Assembly: GCA_022797145.1 (NCBI GenBank)
Contig: JAAWKA010000018.1
Span: 1-32,937 of the forward strand
DNA: 32,937 nucleotides
Source: Clostridia bacterium
GTDB lineage: Bacteria; Bacillota; Clostridia; TANB77; CAG-508
Reading direction: 5' to 3'
Below the pieces are notes generated by a model. That model searched no databases and had not been told where the DNA came from. It saw only the letters and a list, made by a program, of their open reading frames with translations. This document shows, one piece after another, positions 10,301 to 16,836 of this stretch. Numbering within the stretch: position 1 is the stretch's first letter; each line of letters begins with the position of its first letter. The position numbers were made by a program, and so were the translations under genes.

Positions 10301-10666
10301 AAAGAAAATGTAATAATAACAAACAATGAAGGAAATAATACATGCACATTTATACAAAATGGGGAATTCATGTTTGAATTTGAAGATAAAGCAGGAAATA
10401 GAGGAACAGCAATAGCAAAAGTTGACTGGATTAAAGAACAAGAAAATCCAAGTGAGTATCAAATAGGAGATGTAAATAGAGATGGAAAAATAACAGCAAC
10501 AGATCTTCTATTAATAAAAAGACATTTAGTGGCAGGCCAAAGACAAGAATGGATTTTAACACAAAACCAATTTTTGGCAGGAGACATTAATAAAGATGGA
10601 AAAATAACAGCAACAGACTTAATATTAATAAAAAGGTTAGTGTTAGAACAAATACAAACACAGTAA
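4301..10666 (+). CDS. giant secreted multidomain protein: NPCBM-like, transglutaminase-like core, 2x F5/8, 9x Ig-like, dockerin
   Basis: This 2121-residue exported protein has a signal peptide at 1-37 (hydrophobic core about 10-30, cleavage after SFA). Residues about 46-195 look like an NPCBM carbohydrate-binding module (GIWAHASSEVVYDL). A helical region leads into a transglutaminase-like core: Cys517 in VCGGISKSGSN, GIPATVIG, His543 in QPGHAALLHY and Asp562 in YWGIDND. The order and spacing fit a Cys-His-Asp triad. A TPR-like stretch follows (about 620-680). Residues about 747-1067 and 1068-1390 are two copies of a unit made of a beta linker plus an F5/8 type C (discoidin) module. Nine Ig-like repeats fill 1396-2047. 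The C-terminus (2054-2121) is a type I dockerin with DVNRDGKITATD and DINKDGKITATD. The likely role is binding and modifying extracellular glycoprotein or glycan targets. Whether the core is a protease, cross-linker or deamidase cannot be told. The presumed receptor is the cohesin protein encoded just downstream. Confidence 0.85.
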   Translation: MNRSYKNKTELLLKASFCFILVLIAFLILNTSNQSFATTEETNSEFLYLSDIDFYSAKVGWGKLHLNKTDNGANFSVRIQGANYSFEKGIWAHASSEVVYDLTNYQDYDYFTTYMGVNTTSNNSGNGVKFYIYTSVDGKTWDLKTEDTPQVIKSANDAIFTKIDIRDAKFLKLVANDNGANGNDHSVYVDPKLIKETYKEPGEELVPSIEELDQKIKTEFVNADLETNKEYELILLKRELINRVGDYALRRFLSASQENKEAYTWLTSDVNNIRLYILGGTPEGGNYYNSLTQLSRLYNEYKDDFTLTEKLNNKWYPDMTYGDLYKKMAISLSLTHSQNVGLWMQAGAAENKSDSLRRYAIYKYMHKNGKFVATENLDITPLFEALQVEEMRFIMNNLIDDEEILWLNTYVQDRLDQYKTTNYLTPHPYMAYVYPNYGNPIYYSEENRDYFNELFSVNNRENNAENQKIGLFDLRYTIPGGKNTPSYEISITRGTSEYKLYKVWMNFRNKFGTGAVCGGISKSGSNIRATHGIPATVIGQPGHAALLHYSKDANGKGYWGIDNDVSGWTLSEKGERMLLGWGNGAYARGSYQVVYMVLAQEAINDYTNLVKCEEQIMLANVYAGDLVKQEEIYKKALEIQPINIDAWIGLINVYNANENKTEDEFYKLAEDLAEKLKCFPLPMQHLTNLIKPKLKSPQNIYKFTLLQTRILTEGSVLPNTATDQVLQPAVTRVEANFLLGKLDKTIATFSFDGEDAGKIVLSSRFDGNGVRWDYCLTGKGENESWENAQWNEVSFTGEEEHKLQLTPEEIKSITADNDIYIHIVGVNYDENNLYKIDITEQTLLSTLYANDWENKVIGVNGNTQWRYTENDNWTLFSVSSPDLTGNKTIQVRQAATGTQLASPESELYTFTADNQPDTRKYIPIEHLSIHSYSTQSNDNKRPFYAPNAIDGNINTIWHTDFAQNVLQQPTKPFIAIELDEPRNISALEFVQTKYRDNDPIYIKNAIIYISNDGETWIEAGRTENCEQNEEFKSVEFDESVYGKYIKFEMDTYNMFSAVSMINLFEDKTKVTLANFSFNGENAGKIVLVDEFKGTDWEYSLDAGKTWKKGTGDSHGLTETELQQINSNDQIKVRLNGKEFTIVIKNQEAPSISAYLNDLENRLIGITNIDNLEWKIEGNTKWTSYSEKEPVVLGDKKLLIRKKAAGTLMPSDAVEFVFTADNQPDTAKYVSIKHLSIESFSNTTPNRGEPATNTIDGLPTTMWHTNRVTTTMGDPRWIVIELDEPRYISKIEYVKKAEYAYGILKNGIVSVSMDGENWEVVHNIEDLYNPTTVEELVASENNKDIIFKESKQAKYIKIECTKSCDYVHGNRDGVPMDYFFSAAMLNIFEDITKAEYPTAEIEYSTTELTNGDVTATLVNENMDIIVTNNNGSRTYTFTENGTFTFEFTNTKGVKGTATAEVNNIDKTMPTATITYSTTEPTNGDVIATITFDKENVTVKDGNTHTFTENGTYEFEFVGPAGNKGIAIAEVTWIDKEAPVGTITYSAEYETNQDIVATITFNKENVTITNNNGNNTYTFTDNGEFTFNFIDRAGNTGTATATVTNINRTLPVPTITYDITELTNQNVIATVTFDREDVTVKGGNTHTFIENGTFTFEFTESSGNTGIVIAKVDWIDKEVPVATITYDIDNQLTNQDVTATIAFNEENVTITNNNGSNTYTFVQNGTFTFEFRDMAGNEGRAVAEVEWIDKVQIVATITYDINDITNQDVTATITFDKAGVKVVNDKGEEIQNGNKHVFTENGTHEFKYIGPAGNTGSAIAEVTWIDKTPPAATITYDIIGPTNQDVTATVTFDEGGVKIVNDKGEEIQNGDKYVFTQNGSHTFNYVGPLGNKGTAVAEVTWIDKTVPTAQINYSTTAITNGDVTATLINASKEITITNNNGSNTYTFIENGTFTFEFIDKVGNKGTATATVSNIDKKVPEATITYSTTEPTNGEVIATITFNKENVIITNNEGNNTCTFIQNGEFMFEFEDKAGNRGTAIAKVDWIKEQENPSEYQIGDVNRDGKITATDLLLIKRHLVAGQRQEWILTQNQFLAGDINKDGKITATDLILIKRLVLEQIQTQ
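6540..8470 (+). repeat. intragenic duplication of a beta-linker + F5/8 unit
   Basis: Two consecutive units of about 320 residues share their order and key phrases. Each starts with FSF-GE-AGKIVL (FSFDGEDAGKIVL, FSFNGENAGKIVL), continues to FTADNQPDT, and then to K-Y-x-x-I-x-HLSI and an F5/8 fold containing IELDEPR and ending N-[LI]-FED. The copies have diverged considerably, so the duplication is old. Confidence 0.7.
8486..10441 (+). repeat. nine tandem Ig-like repeats (69-77 residues each)
   Basis: Each repeat starts P-x-A-T-I-T-Y, has TNGDV or TNQDV with ATITF, then ENGTFTFEF and AGN-GTA, and ends V-x-W-I-D-K. Two length classes occur. Repeats 6 and 7 carry an extra NDKGEEIQNG segment, so this sub-pair arose by a later duplication. 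Third-position differences are common between copies, so the array is not a very recent expansion. Its likely role is a stalk that holds the catalytic end away from the dockerin. Confidence 0.85.
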
Positions 10667-10704
10667 TATTTTATTGTAGATATAAAGAGTAAAGGAGAAC
10701 AACT

Positions 10705-11442
10705 ATGAAAAATAAGATAGAAAATAAAAAAATAATTAGTATAATATTAATAACACTATTAGTATTGTTTACTACAAAAGCATATGCTGTAAATGACAGT
10801 TTTGGAACAACAATACAAACAAGTGGTACTCAATTAAAAAAAGAAGATATTATTACAATCACAATAGGCTTAAAAGATATTGCAATTGAAAGTGGAGAAA
10901 AGGGAATAGGTGCTTATACTGCTAGTATAAAATTTGATTCCTCTGTTTTAGAGTATGTATCTACAAATGGTACAGATAAATGGGAAGCACCATTTTATCA
11001 AAATGGATTAATTACAGGAAATACTAAAGACGGCCAAGTAGTGAATACTGCACAAAGTATTGGAACTATAACTTTTAAAGTAAAAAGAGATGCTAAAATA
11101 GGAGAAACTAATATTGAATTAACTAACTTTTTAGGATCAACAGTAGCAAATGATGTAATGGCAACATCAAATTCACTTGTTAGTGTAATGATAGTAGATA
11201 ACAATAATAATACTAATAATGGAAATACCAATAATGGCAACAATATTAATAATGGTAACAGTAATAATAACAATAATGCTAATTTAGTTCAAATTCCTAA
11301 TAGTAATAATACTATAAATAATACTAACGCTAGTGGGAAATTACCACAAACAGGAGAAAGAGATATTGTGTTATTAGTTTGCATAGGATCAGGAATAATA
11401 TTTGCAGTAGTTTGGTATATAAAAATGAAAAAAGTAAAATAG
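10705..11442 (+). CDS. sortase-anchored cohesin protein (LPQTGE)
   Basis: This 245-residue exported protein has a signal peptide at 1-28 (…TTKAYA). A single cohesin-like beta-sandwich covers about 30-160, with recognisable stretches GAYTASIKFDSSVLEYVS, IGTITFKVKR and TNIELTNFLGS. An Asn-rich linker follows (about 165-195), then LPQTGE at 213-218, a hydrophobic segment and the basic tail KMKKVK, which is a standard sortase A signal. It starts 38 bp after the dockerin protein with an AAAGGAGAA site and no terminator between, so the two are almost surely one transcript. The simplest reading is that it is the covalently wall-bound receptor for the dockerin of the preceding gene. It has only one cohesin and no carbohydrate-binding module, so it is not a cellulosome scaffoldin. 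Partner specificity is inferred. Confidence 0.85.
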   Translation: MKNKIENKKIISIILITLLVLFTTKAYAVNDSFGTTIQTSGTQLKKEDIITITIGLKDIAIESGEKGIGAYTASIKFDSSVLEYVSTNGTDKWEAPFYQNGLITGNTKDGQVVNTAQSIGTITFKVKRDAKIGETNIELTNFLGSTVANDVMATSNSLVSVMIVDNNNNTNNGNTNNGNNINNGNSNNNNNANLVQIPNSNNTINNTNASGKLPQTGERDIVLLVCIGSGIIFAVVWYIKMKKVK

Positions 11443-11469
11443 AGAGTTAGTGTAAAACTAATTAAAATG

Positions 11470-11519
11470 AAATACATCCCAAATGCTAGATAAAATCTAA
11501 CATTTTGGGGTGTATTTTT
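11470..11519 (+). terminator. rho-independent terminator after the cohesin gene
   Basis: AAATACATCCCAAATG pairs with CATTTTGGGGTGTATTT (one bulge, one wobble), extended by TAGA/TCTA around a short A-rich loop, and followed by TTTTT. It closes the dockerin/cohesin transcript. Confidence 0.8.
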
Positions 11520-11660
11520 AATACTTTTATACATTCCGAATTCAGTAGTAATACCAACCTATAAGAATATACAATAATTCTAAGATATTAAAAATAGAAA
11601 GATAGAATAGATAAATTAAATTTATTACAACTTTAATTTAAATAAATATATACAAAGTAA

Positions 11661-11689
11661 TAGACTTTTCAAAATTTATTTGATATACT
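11661..11689 (+). promoter_or_regulatory. candidate promoter for the small HTH gene
   Basis: TAGACT (11661-11666), 17 bases and TATACT (11684-11689) give a moderate sigma-A match about 55 bases ahead of the preferred ATG. The rest of 11520-11660 is AT-rich with no gene visible. Confidence 0.45.
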
Positions 11690-11745
11690 ATAGAAGTAAC
11701 AAATATACAAGCTTAAATAATAATTATAATTTAGGAGACAAAAAA

Positions 11746-11934
11746 ATGGTTAAAACTATTAAAGAACAAGAAAACGAAGCAAGAGCAATGAAAGAATATG
11801 CTTTACAAGGGCATAACCTTACTCAAATAGGAGAAGAATTTGGAGTAAGCCGGAATACTGTTGCAAGAAGATTGAAATTACTAGATATTATGATTGAAGA
11901 TATAAAAAAGATCAAAAAAGAAAAGTCTTTGTAA
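11746..11934 (+). CDS. small helix-turn-helix protein (62 aa)
   Basis: I choose the ATG at 11746, preceded by TTTAGGAGAC at good spacing. The longer frame back to 11680 overlaps the predicted -10 box and has no ribosome binding site. The 62-residue product is nearly all one HTH: the segment EYALQGHNLTQIGEEFGVS followed by RNTVARRLKLLDI (about residues 18-49) is a classic recognition helix pair of the HTH_23/resolvase/sigma-region-4 type. Such single-HTH proteins usually bind DNA as oligomers or are cut-down versions of larger regulators or transposases. The gene is alone, upstream of the FAS locus, and ends in a strong terminator. Control of birA/fab is possible but unproven. Confidence 0.7.
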   Translation: MVKTIKEQENEARAMKEYALQGHNLTQIGEEFGVSRNTVARRLKLLDIMIEDIKKIKKEKSL

Positions 11935-11940
11935 TGATGT

Positions 11941-11990
11941 AGGATACTAAAAAAGGGGCTCTTTTTATAAGAGCCTCTTTTTTAGTATCC
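11941..11990. terminator. bidirectional hairpin terminator
   Basis: AGGATACTAAAAAAGGGGCTC pairs with the mirrored GAGCCTCTTTTTTAGTATCCT across a short loop (21-bp arms, one G-T pair). The A/T runs in both arms let it stop transcription from both sides. It includes the stop codon of the minus-strand small ORF. Confidence 0.85.
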
Positions 11991-12104
11991 TGCATTTTCT
12001 AAAAATTTTTTTAAAAGTTCTTCGCAAAAATTTCGTAAAGAATCATATTCTGAACATTTCTCTATGTTAGCAGTAAGTTCAGTGATGTCAATGAGTATAG
12101 CCAT
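11982..12104 (-). CDS. 40-residue small protein, unknown function
   Basis: On the minus strand an AAAGGAGGTCA site precedes an ATG (12104-12102) opening a 40-codon frame that ends TAA at 11984-11982. The product runs from MAILIDITELTANIEK to FLENAGY, is charged and helical, and has two cysteines. No family is recognised. The leader closely matches that of the 61-residue ORF at 2010-2195, and its position relative to a terminator is the same. This makes a real expressed gene more likely than a chance frame. The two proteins share only a loose C-terminal resemblance (ISLKKYLNPYLKK versus SLRNFCEELLKKFL). Confidence 0.5.
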   Translation of the reverse strand: MAILIDITELTANIEKCSEYDSLRNFCEELLKKFLENAGY

Positions 12105-12138
12105 AATATGACCTCCTTTGTAAAAGACATATATAAAT

Positions 12139-12147
12139 ATTATAACA
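12139..12147 (-). promoter_or_regulatory. extended -10 promoter for the 40-residue ORF
   Basis: On the minus strand TGTTATAAT is a perfect extended -10 (TGnTATAAT). No good -35 is present, as expected for this promoter type. Confidence 0.5.
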
Positions 12148-12243
12148 TAGGTAACATAAAAAATAAATATATTAATAAAAAATATTTGAAGTAAAATATT
12201 GTAAAGAAATATGAGATAATATAAAATAAAAAAGGTGAATTTA

Positions 12244-12853
12244 ATGGATATAGAAAAAATAAAAAAGGCTAAAACTAAACTAATAGGAAAAGAAATAATA
12301 TATTATGACAAAATAGCATCTACACAAGAGGAAGCAAAAAAAATAGTAAAAGATGATAGTAAAAATGGAACGATAGTAATAACAGATCATCAAACAAATG
12401 GAATAGGAACAAAAGGAAAAACTTGGTATTCTAATAAAGAGAAAAATATAACTATGACAATTATTCTGAAATCAAATTGTACAATAGATAAATTACAACG
12501 GATTGACAATAAAAATAGCAGAAGCAATGAAAGAATCAATAAAAGAATTATATAAAATACAATTGCAAATAAAACAACCAAATGATTTATTACTAAACAA
12601 TAAAAAAATAGCTGGAATTTTGACTCAAACATCTACATATCAAAATAAAGTACAGTATATATTAATAGGAATAGGTATGAATATTAATGAAACTGAATTT
12701 TCAGAAAGTACAAAGAAAATAGCAACATCACTAAAAAATGAATATAAAAGTACATTTTCAAAAGAAGATATTATAATTAAATTTATCCAGATATTAGAAG
12801 AAAAATTAAAAAATGAAGAATATATTTTTAATAAATCTGACCAGTCAGACTAA
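12244..12853 (+). pseudogene. birA: biotin-protein ligase, frameshifted and C-terminally truncated
   Basis: The biotin-[acetyl-CoA-carboxylase] ligase is split over two frames. The first (ATG 12244, after AAAGGTG) gives YYDKIASTQEEAKK, the biotinyl-AMP loop TNGIGTKGKTW and ITMTIILKS. The second continues IAEAMKESIKELYKIQLQ, KQPNDLLLNNKKIAGIL and LIGIGMNIN. Removing one base near 12499 (CAA-C-GGA) restores LQGLTIKIAEAM, exactly what the family shows there, so this is a +1 insertion. No homopolymer explains it. The frame then stops at NKSDQSD, without the roughly 40-residue C-terminal beta domain that even minimal ligases carry. It directly precedes the FAS/acetyl-CoA carboxylase genes, whose AccB needs biotinylation. 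Either a second ligase exists, or the frameshift is a sequencing error in a short but active enzyme. Confidence 0.75.
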
Positions 12854-12873
12854 TAGAAAAATAGCCCAAAAAG

Positions 12874-12889
12874 AGATATAAATATATCT
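12874..12889. promoter_or_regulatory. inverted repeat ahead of fabH
   Basis: AGATATA-AA-TATATCT is a perfect 7+2+7 palindrome in the 52-base gap between birA and fabH, about 15 bases ahead of the fabH start. It could be an operator for the fab genes. It does not match the FapR or FabT consensus as I know them, and AT-rich DNA yields such repeats by chance. Confidence 0.25.
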
Positions 12890-12905
12890 TAAATAAGAGG
12901 TATAT

Positions 12906-13835
12906 ATGAAAAATGTGGAAATAATATCAAGTGGAAAATATTTACCAGAAATGGAAATTGATAATAAAATTTTATCTAAAAAATTCAATACAACTTGTGA
13001 GGATATCTATAAAAAAACAGGAGTAAAAAGAAGATACTATGTAAAAAATGAAACAATAGAAGAAATAGCTCTAAAAGCAGTATACAATTTACTAGAAAAG
13101 ATAGAATTTGATAAACAAAATATTGATATGATAATAGTTAGTACTACATCAACAAACAAACTTATGCCAGGAATATCATACTTGCTTCAAAAAGAATTAC
13201 AAATAAAAGAATGTATGTGTTTGGATTTATTAGCTGGTTGTGGTGGATATATTAATGCATTTGATATAGCGAGAAACTACATAGCAATGGGAAAAATAGA
13301 ATATGCACTTGTAATAGGGTGTGAAGTATTATCAAAATATCTAAATAAGGAAGATAAAAAAACTACATTGTTATTAGCAGATGGTGCAGGAGCTACACTA
13401 ATTGGAAAAACAAACAAAAAGAAATTATATTCATCTAAAATACAAAGTAATGGACTAAAAGGAGATATTCTAACATGTACATCAGAAGATAAAATACAAA
13501 TGGATGGAAAGGCAATTTACAAATATGCAATAACAGATACAGTAAAAAATATAGAAGAGTTATTACAACAAGAAAAAGAAGAACTAAGAAATATAAAATA
13601 TATTGTTCCACATCAATCGAATATTAGGATTATAAAACAAATAGCAGAAAGATTAAAAATAAAAGAAGAAAAGATATATACAAATATAGAACAAGTAGGA
13701 AATACATTTTGTGCAAGTATTCCAATTGCATTGGAAGAGATGTTTGAAAAAAAACTACTTAATCAAAATGATAATATCATTCTATTAGGATATGGTGGAG
13801 GACTAAACTTGGGGAGTATTTTATTACAAATATAA
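12906..13835 (+). CDS. fabH: beta-ketoacyl-ACP synthase III
   Basis: This enzyme starts fatty-acid synthesis by condensing acetyl-CoA (or a branched primer) with malonyl-ACP in the cytoplasm. The 309-residue product is close to the usual 310-330. The catalytic triad is visible: Cys112 in LLAGCGGYINA, His236 in VPHQSNIRII and Asn266 in GNTFCASIPIAL. The last replaces the more common GNTSAASIP but keeps the essential Asn. The C-terminal LLGYGGGLNLGS is the family's final glycine-rich loop. The start follows AAGAGG. It is the first intact gene of the fab operon. In many Firmicutes acpP follows fabH, but here fabD comes next after 42 bases. Confidence 0.93.
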   Translation: MKNVEIISSGKYLPEMEIDNKILSKKFNTTCEDIYKKTGVKRRYYVKNETIEEIALKAVYNLLEKIEFDKQNIDMIIVSTTSTNKLMPGISYLLQKELQIKECMCLDLLAGCGGYINAFDIARNYIAMGKIEYALVIGCEVLSKYLNKEDKKTTLLLADGAGATLIGKTNKKKLYSSKIQSNGLKGDILTCTSEDKIQMDGKAIYKYAITDTVKNIEELLQQEKEELRNIKYIVPHQSNIRIIKQIAERLKIKEEKIYTNIEQVGNTFCASIPIALEEMFEKKLLNQNDNIILLGYGGGLNLGSILLQI

Positions 13836-13877
13836 ATTTACATATAAAAAATTAAAAATTAAAATAAGGTGAGAAAG

Positions 13878-14813
13878 ATGAAAATAGCATTTATGTTTCC
13901 AGGTCAAGGAGCACAAAAAACAGGAATGGGAGAAGACTTATATAATACATATGAACAAGCAAAAAGAATATATGATTTAGCAAGTAAAATTTTAGGAATA
14001 GATGTAGCTAAGATGAGTTTTTCTTTAGAACAAGAAGAACTAAACAAAACAGAAAACACACAAATTGCTATATTAGTAAATAGTCTTGCTATATTAGAAA
14101 TATTAAAAAGTTATGATATAAAAGCACAAGCACTTACAGGATTAAGCTTAGGAGAATATACAGCTTTAATTTATTCAGGATATATAAAATTAGAAGATGG
14201 TATAAGATTGATACAAAAAAGAGGTTATTATATGGGAAATTATATCCCACAAGGTGAATATAAAATGGCTGCTATAATGGGATTAGAAAGTAGTAAAATA
14301 GAAGCTGTATGTGAAAGTATGCAAAAGCAAGGAAAATTTGTAGTACCTGCAAACTATAATTATTCGAATCAAACGGTAATATCTGGTGATAAAGAAGCAG
14401 TAGAAGTGGCAATTGAAAAATTAAAACAAGAAGGAGCAAAAAAAATAGTAGAATTAAAAACCAGTGGTCCTTTTCATACAAAAAAATTAATAAAAGCAAA
14501 AGAACTATTTGAAAAGGAATTAGAAAAAATAGATTTTCAACAAGGAAGTATAGCAGTTATAAAAAATATAGATGGTACTTTATATAAAGATACAGATAAT
14601 ATAAAACAAATATTAGCAAATCACATAATAAGTCCTGTTAGATTTGACAAAACAATAAAAAAGATGCAAGATGAAAATATAGATATATATATAGAAATTG
14701 GAGCAGGAAAAGCCTTAACAGGATTTATAAAAAAAGAAATAAAAGAGGCAAGAGTAGTAAATATTAGTGATGTAGAGACATTGAAAAAAGCTTTAGAAGA
14801 AATAAAAAATTAG
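13878..14813 (+). CDS. fabD: malonyl-CoA:ACP transacylase
   Basis: FabD moves malonyl from CoA to ACP to feed elongation. I start at the ATG at 13878 (MKIAFMFPGQGAQ), which has an AGGTGAG site at correct spacing. The GTG at 13869 lies inside that site. This gives 311 residues, the normal size. The nucleophile Ser90 lies in GLSLGEYTAL, the oxyanion-side motif FPGQGAQ is at the N-terminus, and His200 in GPFHTKKL completes the dyad. GLSLGE replaces the textbook GHSLGE, as I recall it does in several Gram-positive FabDs. The stop codon overlaps the ribosome binding site of fabG, so the two are translationally coupled. Confidence 0.93.
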   Translation: MKIAFMFPGQGAQKTGMGEDLYNTYEQAKRIYDLASKILGIDVAKMSFSLEQEELNKTENTQIAILVNSLAILEILKSYDIKAQALTGLSLGEYTALIYSGYIKLEDGIRLIQKRGYYMGNYIPQGEYKMAAIMGLESSKIEAVCESMQKQGKFVVPANYNYSNQTVISGDKEAVEVAIEKLKQEGAKKIVELKTSGPFHTKKLIKAKELFEKELEKIDFQQGSIAVIKNIDGTLYKDTDNIKQILANHIISPVRFDKTIKKMQDENIDIYIEIGAGKALTGFIKKEIKEARVVNISDVETLKKALEEIKN

Positions 14814-14822
14814 GAGGTAAAA

Positions 14823-15560
14823 ATGGAAAAAAAAGTTGCACTTATAACAGGTGGTTCAAGAGGAATAGGGAAAAAAATAGCAGAGGAATTTGCAAAGAAT
14901 GGATATAATTTAGTAATAAACTATATTTCAGATGGAACTGATTTAAAGCAATTAGAAGAAGAGTTTGAAAAAATTGGAGCAAAAACTCTATTTATAAAAA
15001 CAGATGTAAGCAATTTTTTAGCATGTGAAGAAATGACAAAAAAGGCAATTGAAACCTTTGGAAAAATTGATGTATTAGTAAATAATGCAGGAATTACAAA
15101 AGATGGATTACTAATGAGGATGAAAGAAGAGGATTTTAATAAAGTAATAGATATAAATTTGAAAGGAACATTTAATGTAACTAAAAATGTAATTCCATAT
15201 ATGATGAAACAAAAAGATGGAAGAATAATAAATATATCATCTGTAGTAGGAGTAACAGGAAATGCAGGACAATCAAATTATGCAGCTTCAAAAGCAGGGA
15301 TTATAGGATTTACTAAAAGTCTAGCTAAAGAATTAGCTAGTAGGAATATTAGACTAAATGCAGTAGCACCAGGATTTATAGAAACTGATATGACAGAGGT
15401 ATTGTCAGATACAGTAAAAGAAAATATAAATAGTCAAATTGCCTTAAAAAGAATGGGAACAGCAGAAGAAGTAGCAAAAGTAGTATATTTCTTAGGAAGT
15501 GATCAAAGTTCATATATTACTGGGCAAGTTATAAATGTAGATGGCGGAATGGTTATATAA
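14823..15560 (+). CDS. fabG: 3-oxoacyl-ACP reductase
   Basis: This NADPH-dependent short-chain dehydrogenase reduces beta-ketoacyl-ACP in each elongation cycle. The 245-residue length is standard. The cofactor motif TGGSRGIG is at about 9-16, NNAG at about 87-90, and the catalytic Ser140, Tyr153 and Lys157 lie in ISSVVGVTGNAGQ and NYAASK. GFIETDMTE near residue 186 is typical of FabG rather than of other SDRs. A TAGGAGG site formed around the fabD stop codon precedes the ATG. Position within the fab operon supports the specific assignment. Confidence 0.94.
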   Translation: MEKKVALITGGSRGIGKKIAEEFAKNGYNLVINYISDGTDLKQLEEEFEKIGAKTLFIKTDVSNFLACEEMTKKAIETFGKIDVLVNNAGITKDGLLMRMKEEDFNKVIDINLKGTFNVTKNVIPYMMKQKDGRIINISSVVGVTGNAGQSNYAASKAGIIGFTKSLAKELASRNIRLNAVAPGFIETDMTEVLSDTVKENINSQIALKRMGTAEEVAKVVYFLGSDQSSYITGQVINVDGGMVI

Positions 15561-15585
15561 GTAAAAAATATATAGGAGGATATAA

Positions 15586-16824
15586 ATGAAAAGAGTTGTT
15601 GTAACAGGATTAGGGGCTATTACTCCAATTGGAAATAATGTGGAAGAATTTTGGAAAGGAATAAAAGAAGGAAAATGTGGAATTGATGAAATAACACTAT
15701 TTAATACAGAAGAATTTAAAGTAAAATTAGCAGCAGAAATAAAAGAATATAATACAGAAGAGCATTTTGATAAAAAAACAATAAAAAGATTAGATAGATA
15801 TTCTCAATTGGGAATAATTGCAGCAAAAGAAGCAATGCAAGATAGTAAAATGACAAAAGAAAATACCAATATGGAAAGAGTTGGAGTTGTAGTTGGATCA
15901 GGAATAGGAGGTTTAAATACAATAGAAGAACAAAACCTAAACTTAATAAAAAAAGGTCCAGAAAGAGTATCACCAATGTTTATTCCTATGAGTATTAGTA
16001 ATATGGCAGCAGGAAACATTGCAATAGAATTAGGAACAAAAGGAGAATCAGTGGCAATGGTAACAGCTTGTGCGAGTGCAACACATTCTATAGGAGAAAG
16101 TTATAGAATGATAAAACATGGTTATCAAGATGCAGTAATTGTTGGAGGAACGGAAGCGAGCATTACGCCGATAGGAATAGCAGGTTTTATGAATATAAAA
16201 GCATTATCACAATCAACAGATAAATTAAGAGCAAGTATTCCATTTGACAAAGAAAGAAATGGATTTGTTATGGGAGAAGGAGCAGGAATTATAGTATTAG
16301 AAGAGCTAGAACATGCAAAAAAAAGAGGAGCACACATATATGCAGAAATAATAGGATATGGAGCAACATCTGATGCATATCATATAACTTCACCAGCACC
16401 AGAAGGAGAAGGTGGAGCAAGAGCAATGAAAATTGCTATAAAAGAAGCAGGAATAGAGCCAGAGGAAATAGACTATATAAATGCACATGGAACATCAACG
16501 TATTTAAATGATGCATGCGAAACTATGGCAATAAAAAAAGCATTAGGAGAAGCAAGTAAAAAAGTAATGGTAAGTTCTACTAAAGGAAATACAGGACATT
16601 TATTAGGGGCAGCAGGAGGAATAGAAGCAATAGCTTGTATAAAGGCATTAGAGGATGAATTTGTACCACCAACAATTGGATATAAAGTAAAAGACGAAGA
16701 ATGTGATTTAGATATTGTTCCAAATGAAGGAAGAAAAGTGAAAATAAAATATGCAATGTCAAATTCATTAGGATTTGGCGGGCATAATAGCTCTATTTTA
16801 TTTAAAAAATATGAAGAAGAATGA
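15586..16824 (+). CDS. fabF: beta-ketoacyl-ACP synthase II
   Basis: FabF carries out chain elongation by decarboxylative condensation of acyl-ACP with malonyl-ACP. The 412-residue product has the triad Cys162 (VTACASATHSIGE), His301 (NAHGTSTYLND) and His338 (NTGHLLGAAGG), within two residues of the E. coli numbering. The N-terminal VVTGLGAITPIGN and C-terminal SNSLGFGGHN are family hallmarks. The start follows TAGGAGG. No second elongating synthase (FabB) is seen in the window, so FabF probably handles all elongation encoded by this locus. Confidence 0.95.
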   Translation: MKRVVVTGLGAITPIGNNVEEFWKGIKEGKCGIDEITLFNTEEFKVKLAAEIKEYNTEEHFDKKTIKRLDRYSQLGIIAAKEAMQDSKMTKENTNMERVGVVVGSGIGGLNTIEEQNLNLIKKGPERVSPMFIPMSISNMAAGNIAIELGTKGESVAMVTACASATHSIGESYRMIKHGYQDAVIVGGTEASITPIGIAGFMNIKALSQSTDKLRASIPFDKERNGFVMGEGAGIIVLEELEHAKKRGAHIYAEIIGYGATSDAYHITSPAPEGEGGARAMKIAIKEAGIEPEEIDYINAHGTSTYLNDACETMAIKKALGEASKKVMVSSTKGNTGHLLGAAGGIEAIACIKALEDEFVPPTIGYKVKDEECDLDIVPNEGRKVKIKYAMSNSLGFGGHNSSILFKKYEEE

Positions 16825-16836
16825 TAGGAGAAAGTT

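Noticed and set aside
8486..10441. Possible CRISPR-like array from the regular spacing of repeats
   Set aside because: The period is over 200 bases, stays in one reading frame and encodes an Ig-like protein repeat.
8428..10462. Several long minus-strand frames inside the repeat region of the giant protein gene
   Set aside because: They are shadows of the repetitive coding sequence, with no ribosome binding sites and low-complexity translations rich in Cys, Ile and Tyr.
4301..11442. Classical cellulosome locus
   Set aside because: There is only one cohesin per anchor, no glycoside hydrolase for plant polymers and no cellulose-binding module in the window.
14139..14160. FabD has GLSLGE instead of GHSLGE around the nucleophile
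   Set aside because: The same substitution is, as I recall, common in other Gram-positive FabD proteins, and Ser90 and His200 are intact.
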